A stretch of DNA of 64,000 nt from assembly GCA_036925085.1 (NCBI GenBank), contig JAUPFP010000012.1, positions 2,531,109-2,595,108 on the forward strand, read 5' to 3'. The translations under genes were made by a program, and so were the position numbers. The DNA comes from Brachycybe producta. Taxonomy: Eukaryota; Arthropoda; Diplopoda; Playtdesmida; Andrognathidae. This document shows, piece by piece, positions 59,325 through 64,000 of this stretch (its first letter is position 1; each line of letters opens with the position of its first letter). The notes below the pieces were generated by a model, which saw only the letters and a program-made list of their open reading frames with translations, made no database searches and was not told the DNA's origin.

Positions 59325-61494
59325 TCACAAAGTAGCAACCACTGTAGCTAAAAAATCTTCATAACTGAGTTGAACTTGTCCTCTTCCTTGTACATCTTTT
59401 CGACGAAATCCTTCAGTGTACAGATGCAACTTAACGCAAGTTAAAATGAAGTTGTCCATTGAGATCTGGCGACGGTGTCTAGGATCGTAACGTGCAATCA
59501 CGAGCGAAAGGAACTGTGGCGAAAGTTGGTATCCCATTGACTGCAAAGCTACATAAAACGAGAATTGCTGAAGATTTTAAAACTTGCATCATTTTTTTAG
59601 TCTTATAAACAAGTCTTTTTGTCAAGGTCACTTTGCAGACTTATTTAAACAGACTAATGAGTTTAAGTGGAAGTGGTCCTCAAGAGGCTACATCACAAAA
59701 ACTCCGCAAAGAGCACTAGCATCGTTTTTCTATGGAGTCCATAGACCCAATGTTAAAAGAAAAAAATGTTAATTTTTAAAATACCCAGTCGCGGCAATAA
59801 GTTTATTTCTCATATTTAAAGTTGTCCAATATTAAGTTTTCGAAGTGCAATGTGCACCTTAAATATATGCTGATCCAGTGATAGAATGATAAAAAATTGG
59901 TAAGTGCGGTTCTATTTTTAAAAACTATTTCAAAATCGCGAATTTCTAAGTCTTATGTTAAACTCCATTGAGTACGCGCTTGTAAGCGAACAAAATTCAT
60001 TAAAATGCTCGTAAAAATAATTTTTAAAAAAACAGAAAAAATCAGCACGTGCGCCAATGTGTTGGCTTCACTGTGGTTTAATTGTTGTTGTTTTTTAAAA
60101 TTATTTTTAGGTATTTTTTTTACGAGCATTTTAATGGATGTTTTTTTCTTTTTCTTATTTGGGCGTACTCGATGGAGTTTAACATGAGAGTTAGAAATGC
60201 GTTCTTTGCGGAGATTATTCGAATAAATTTTGTGCTGTAGCCTCTTAATGCAAATCAAAATTATCTCTTAAGTAGCTTTAAATAAAAACGTTTTTATCGT
60301 TCTTCTTTAAATTATATCATGGTTGGTTTATACTTTCGCAGGCAAACCGTTCACTTTGTTACTTTTCGTTGCGATCGAATATTTAGATTGGCGCTTATTC
60401 AACCTCATTGAACGAAAGGGACTTCACAGAAAATCACAGCTCAGCTTTCTGTTTTTGCAAGGCAACGACACAATTCTGACTAGGTTTTTATAAGAAGGAT
60501 TCGTTGCAATCCATGTGTATAGTTAAGTACAGTGTGAACACAACGAAGCGAAGAAGAGAAACTAAAATAAACAATTCTAAGCGATAAGATTACGATAAGT
60601 CTTCGCCTAGGCATCGTATAGCAACGTTACACAAAATATAAACCAACCCACACACACACCAACAACAATATAAAGGTAAAAACCTTGTTGCAACTCTTGG
60701 TGTTCGATGAATCCCGATCGGTTCTTGTCGTAAGAGTTAAAAGTTCCCTGCCATTCTCGAATGTAACGCCACAGAGACTGGAATTCGTCCATTCCTATTT
60801 TTCCGTCTCCGGTACGATCAAACAGATCTGTCAAAAAAGACAAAAACGAATTCTTACGGAAATCTAGTTTTCGCTACTCGACTGTGAATCGTGAACGGAC
60901 TGATCATCATTCGGCATGCCTCGATGCTGAATCTAGACCAGTCGGAATTGGTGAGTGCTTGCTGTAGTTCCGAATCTGTGATCTGGCCGGAATTGTCAAC
61001 ATCGACCGCACGAAACCAGTCTATGACCTGAGAGTCGACGGAATAGGCGCCTCCCTGTGGTTGCGCATATGTTCCTCCTACGCCTTGCGTTTGAGAATAC
61101 GGTACTCCTTGTGGTTGTGGATATCCGCCACTTTGAGGTTGTGGGCAACCACTTTGTGGCTGTTGCGGTCCACCTTGCGATTGTGGATACGCTCCTCCAC
61201 CTTGCGATTGCGGATACGCTCCTCCACCTTGCGATTGCGGATACGCACCACCACCTTGCGATTGCGGATACGCACCACCACCTTGCGATTGCGGATACGC
61301 ACCACCACCTTGCGATTGCGGATACGCACCACCACCTTGCGATTGCAGATACGCACCACCACCTTGCGATTGCGGATGTGCACCTCCTTGCGGTTGTGGA
61401 TAATCTATCGTTTAAACCCATAAAATACCATTTTTTATAATTTGTACGCAACTTAAAATTCTGACATAGTCTGCAATATCTTTAACTCACACAT
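59325..61494 (-). CDS. PEF1: Peflin, penta-EF-hand calcium-binding protein
   Basis: Four coding exons on the minus strand: 61491-61494 (ATGT, donor GTGAGT), 60901-61404, 60684-60827 and 59325-59548. Together they make 876 nt, exactly 292 codons, which supports the model; the weakest parts are the tiny first exon and the GTCCGT donor at 60900. The N-terminus has repeated GGGAYPQSQ nonapeptides, the hallmark of peflin. Five EF-hands follow: DVDNSGQITDSE (EF1), DRTGDGKIGMDE (EF2), DKNRSGFIEHQE (EF3), then two degenerate hands with GYQLSPQFLSLVIARY and LSYEDFLATVVATL. Peflin dimerises with ALG-2 and acts at ER exit sites (family knowledge). Confidence 0.9.
59683..60246. repeat. MITE in the last peflin intron
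   Basis: Ends AGAGGCTACATCACAAAA and TTTTGTGCTGTAGCCTCT are inverted. Internally it matches the repeat at 27941-28640 (CAAAGAGCACTAGCATCGTTT, CCAATATTAAGTTTTCG, GGTAAGTGCGGTTCTATT) and has an inverted pair on CATTAAAATGCTCGTAAAAA. Confidence 0.78.
61177..61395 (-). repeat. 27-bp tandem repeats encoding peflin nonapeptides
   Basis: About eight units of CCTTGCGATTGCGGATACGC plus ACCACCA on the plus strand, each encoding GGGAYPQSQ on the minus strand. Several neighbouring units are identical, which suggests recent unit exchange. Confidence 0.88.
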
Positions 61495-61728
61495 TGCGTT
61501 TTGCAGCTTTGCTCAACTATTACCTGATAAAAAAAAGTCAAAACTAGTTTTAAAAGTTAATTACTTGTAAGGCATAGGCCTAACCATATACAGTATTTAT
61601 GCACTTGAAAACAAAGATAAAGAATGTTCATTTAAAAGCATTCAAAGGGCAGGGCACTTTAACAATAACGGGCTCTCAGCTGGTTACAGGGTTCCCGGGA
61701 TAAAACCCGGCAAGCCACAGGCAATTAG
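61495..61728. other. Upstream flank of peflin, promoter not identified
   Basis: AT-rich sequence just upstream of the proposed first codon. No clear TATA box on the minus strand. The MITE cluster starts right behind it. Confidence 0.4.
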
Positions 61729-61910
61729 AAAACGGGACAAACAGAAGTTAGCTCCGCCCTTTTTATGACGACCGGCAACTTACTTCTAATTAATTTGTTG
61801 TGTGGTTCGATATTGAAAAGGGCGAAGCATGTGACGTCAGACTACATAACCAACCAATTAGAAGTTGCCGTTCGTCATAAAAAAGCGCGGAACAAACGTC
61901 TGTTTATCTC
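61729..61910. repeat. CCGCCC-type palindromic MITE
   Basis: Closely related to 14998-15178: ACGGGACAAACAGAAGTTAGC, CTCCGCCCTTTTTATGACG, TGTGTGGTTCGATATTG, CATGTGACGTCAGACTACAT, ACCAATTAGAAGTTGC. The right arm is more degraded. Confidence 0.8.
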
Positions 61911-61935
61911 TTTTAAATGAATGTCGTGAAAAACC

Positions 61936-62091
61936 GGTCGTTGGCGATAGCGGTGGTCAATCTTAACTTGCCGATAGGAACGCAGTACTTTTATTTTTTG
62001 CAGCGTATAAAACCCGCACTTCAGCAGCGATTATGTATTACAGCATTTTTATTGGCCAAATTCAAATTCACCGCCACTATCGCCAACGACC
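61936..62091. repeat. Small MITE with GGTCGTTGGCGATAG ends
   Basis: 156 bp with inverted ends GGTCGTTGGCGATAGCGGTGG and CACCGCCACTATCGCCAACGACC. Lies between two CCGCCC-type MITEs. No coding. Confidence 0.82.
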
Positions 62092-62099
62092 ACCGCGTG

Positions 62100-62285
62100 A
62101 GGCAGTTCTGCCCAGCTCTAACTTTTCGGTTGCCCCGCCCTTTTGAGCGTTATCAATTTCTAATTAGTTAGTTACTTGGTCTGACGTCACATGCCCCGCC
62201 CTTTTCAATTTCTAATTGCTTGATATTTGGTCTGATGGGCTCATAAAAGGGCGGAGCAAACGAAAGGTTAGTGCTAAGCAGAGAT
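62100..62285. repeat. CCGCCC-type palindromic MITE
   Basis: Arms TGCCCAGCTCTAACTTTTCG and CGAAAGGTTAGTGCTAAGCA are roughly inverted. Inside are CCCCGCCCTTTTGAGCG, TGACGTCACATGCCCCGCCC and TCATAAAAGGGCGGAGC. Most like the copy at 5971-6162. Confidence 0.7.
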
Positions 62286-62379
62286 GCGTGTCAATTCCCC
62301 GCGATTAATAACGTCCCGCGACTATAAACCCCGCCTACCTAACTCGTGATGGACACAGACATGTAAAGACAGGGAGATA

Positions 62380-62460
62380 CCGTCGTTTGCCCCGCCGTTT
62401 TATTAGCGTCAGAAAAGGTCGTCATAAAAGGTGCGGAGAAAACGACTGTACCGTACTGTC
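62380..62460. repeat. Short CCGCCC-type MITE relic
   Basis: TACCGTCGTTTGCCCCGCC faces GGTGCGGAGAAAACGACTGTACC across about 40 bp. An internally deleted member or a new small palindrome. Confidence 0.55.
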
Positions 62461-62815
62461 TTTACTTGCCTGTTGAAGGACTATTAGGTAAACCTATAAA
62501 TGTTACGTCACATCCGCGCCTGATGACGTTCCTTGTAACGTTTCTAAAATCTAAATGGCGTGCAGTTTCTAGACAACTACCTAAAAGTGATGGTGATCGG
62601 TTTTACCTGAAGAAAGTAGAAAGTTACAACTTCAGCGTTTTTATATTATGCCAATATAAAACACTTAACATACAATAAACAAACTATTAGAAACACCTAC
62701 TGGAAGAACCATGAATCACCTATCACAGCATTTAATCACATGACATCTGCAATACACGCAGTATGATTATCAAGCATAGAAGCTGCTTACATTTTGGATG
62801 CGCCTAGTCGCTTAT

Positions 62816-62890
62816 AAAACAGAAGTTAGCTCCGCCCTTTTTATGACGAACGCAACTTCTAATTGGTTGATTATGTAGCCTGACCAAAGC
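62816..62890. repeat. Truncated CCGCCC-type MITE
   Basis: AAAACAGAAGTTAGCTCCGCCCTTTTTATGACG and CAACTTCTAATTGGTTG match the left half of 61729-61910; the right half is missing. Confidence 0.65.
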
Positions 62891-63120
62891 GAGTAAAGAG
62901 CCCTCACTCTACTGTAGGCACTTTGAAGTTTGTGTGCATCGATTAGCTCCTCCTTTTCTGGCATCAGCGCCAACGTTTCAAGCGGCCGATGAGCGTTGCA
63001 GACGACAATCTATAATATTACATTAGATTGTATATGCTACTTGTGGCACCAAATTTACATTTTATGCTCAATCTAAATTTTCTTTTTTTATGCTATTACA
63101 CAGTTAATTGAAATGCCAGG

Positions 63121-63203
63121 TTTTGTTCTGCAGGTGGCTGCAATAACAGTGAAAAACGAACAAAAAATGTCTCATATTTCAGATTTCCTAAAGACCCTGA
63201 AAG
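63121..63203 (+). pseudogene. THAP zinc-finger exon fragment
   Basis: One frame reads FCSAGGCNNSEKRTKNVSYF, followed by RFPKDPER, then a GTGAAA donor-like site. This is the first half of a THAP DNA-binding domain (C-x4-C, then FRFPKDPE). The ATG at 63113-63115 is out of frame with it by an extra 2 nt, and the in-frame upstream codons contain a stop, so it is either a relic (for example of a P-type transposase) or an exon whose Met lies further upstream. The second half, with the Cys-His pair, is not found nearby. Confidence 0.5.
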
Positions 63204-63280
63204 GTGAAATACTTATTTTATAAATTATATTTTGCAGATGTAAATTAAACTTTCACTTATCCACTTAATTATTGTATAAT

Positions 63281-63984
63281 TGTGAGCTTTTGACGTTGAC
63301 CTTATATTTTTACCCAATAATGATTTCTATAGTTCGGCTCTTCTCTGCATCGCACGGTGCCTGCATGGAGAAGCTCCAAGCTATAGAAAGATTCAAGCTA
63401 TAGAAAGATTCGGATGAAGTTAGATTACAATCATCCGTCTACATGGGGGTGAAATCTATGCAGAGGGATGGTGGCCATCCTTCTCTCTGTCGACGCTGAT
63501 ATGCATCCTCCATTGTTGTTACCCAATCGAAGATGCTGTAGCTGCTTCAGGATCGTATGTCTCCTGCCTTATGGTGTTTCTGGCCTCTGTAGAGAAGTTA
63601 TTAGTTACCAAACATAAAGACAATGATGCTTTCCATTATAATGCTTTTATTCATCCTTATCTAGAAATGCCAAGTTTACAAGGATGAATTGTGAATACTA
63701 AAGGTGCGTCCTCATGCCCATGATGTGGTACGGAATAAATCAACATAATACAAAAGAGAGCAAAGACAAGGACAAGGAACAAAGAGGAACACGGTCCTTT
63801 TATACCTTGAACCTGTGTACACCTGCGAGGTGTAACCAGGTCCAAGTGACCATGGTCCTAAGTGTATCACTCCGCCACTTGGATGTGCATCAGAAGTGTG
63901 AGTCAGAGAGGAGGAAGGAACAAGCGGGAGTTGTTTAACCCCAGGCTATGATTTTGGTGGGAACTTGAGTTACTGGGTGTTACA
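63281..63984 (-). repeat. LTR of the A/D family at the right edge, minus strand
   Basis: On the minus strand it starts TGTAACACCCAGT and ends GTCAAAAGCTCACA, and holds GGTATAAAAGGACCGTGTTCC and the leader-type GGTGAAATC/ATGCAGAGG region. It is clearly more diverged than the A and D LTRs. The 16 bases beyond (TTGGTATTGGAAGGTA on the minus strand) look like a polypurine tract, so this is probably the 3' LTR of an element that extends past the window. Confidence 0.8.
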
Positions 63985-64000
63985 TACCTTCCAATACCAA

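Noticed and set aside
61180..61395. CRISPR-like array
   Set aside because: The 27-bp repeats are directly adjacent with no spacers, and they encode the peflin nonapeptides.
61057..61440. Plus-strand His/Leu repeat protein (HLAIADTHH repeats)
   Set aside because: Antisense reading of the peflin nonapeptide repeats.

Overview
The window is a repeat-rich piece of an animal nuclear genome, most likely an arthropod. The evidence is two eclosion-hormone-type neuropeptide genes (six-cysteine signature, one at 443-4219 and one at 26575-26829) and an intron-split peflin (penta-EF-hand) gene at 59325-61494. GT-AG introns, AT-rich spacers and very many eukaryotic transposons fit this. I cannot name the species from sequence alone. 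These three genes, plus one THAP-domain exon fragment near 63.1 kb, are the only host-type coding sequence I can support.

Most of the rest is transposons nested in transposons. Four Ty3/gypsy-type LTR retrotransposons are present (called A, B, C, D here), plus a solo LTR of B and a partial LTR related to A/D at the right edge. A (6942-13610) sits inside a hAT-like element. B (15363-22523, minus strand) sits in a dispersed repeat called R1. C (34520-46951) and D (47130-57281), plus a solo B LTR, sit inside another hAT-like element that itself sits in a second R1 copy. C is the only one with a full protease-RT-RNase H-integrase and its LTRs are almost identical, so it is young. A, B and D lack reverse transcriptase but share with C a closely similar primer-binding site, the same type of polypurine tract, and a C-terminal domain in the last ORF.

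The most interesting signals are: (1) candidate -1 ribosomal frameshift sites at the gag ends of C (GUUAAAC) and B (UUUAAAC), each followed 5-6 nt later by a GC-rich hairpin, with no ATG starting the downstream frame; (2) an unrecognised domain of about 130-150 residues at the end of the last ORF of all four families, where env would be; (3) in A, an uninterrupted 621-codon ORF that joins a zinc knuckle to an integrase core missing two of its three catalytic acids, with capsid, protease, RT and RNase H gone; (4) two palindromic fold-back Tc1-type elements.

Layout: 1-5314 first eclosion hormone gene and its transposon-filled intron, then a tandem repeat; 5315-6629 hAT-like element; 6727-14285 hAT-like element with LTR element A; 14286-15338 MITEs; 15339-25053 R1 copy 1 with LTR element B and a hAT/Tc1 nest; 25054-26574 fold-back repeats; 26575-26829 second eclosion hormone gene; 26909-34394 hAT remnants and fold-backs; 34395-58555 R1 copy 2 with C, D and the solo LTR; 59325-61494 peflin; 61495-64000 a MITE cluster, a THAP fragment and an LTR.
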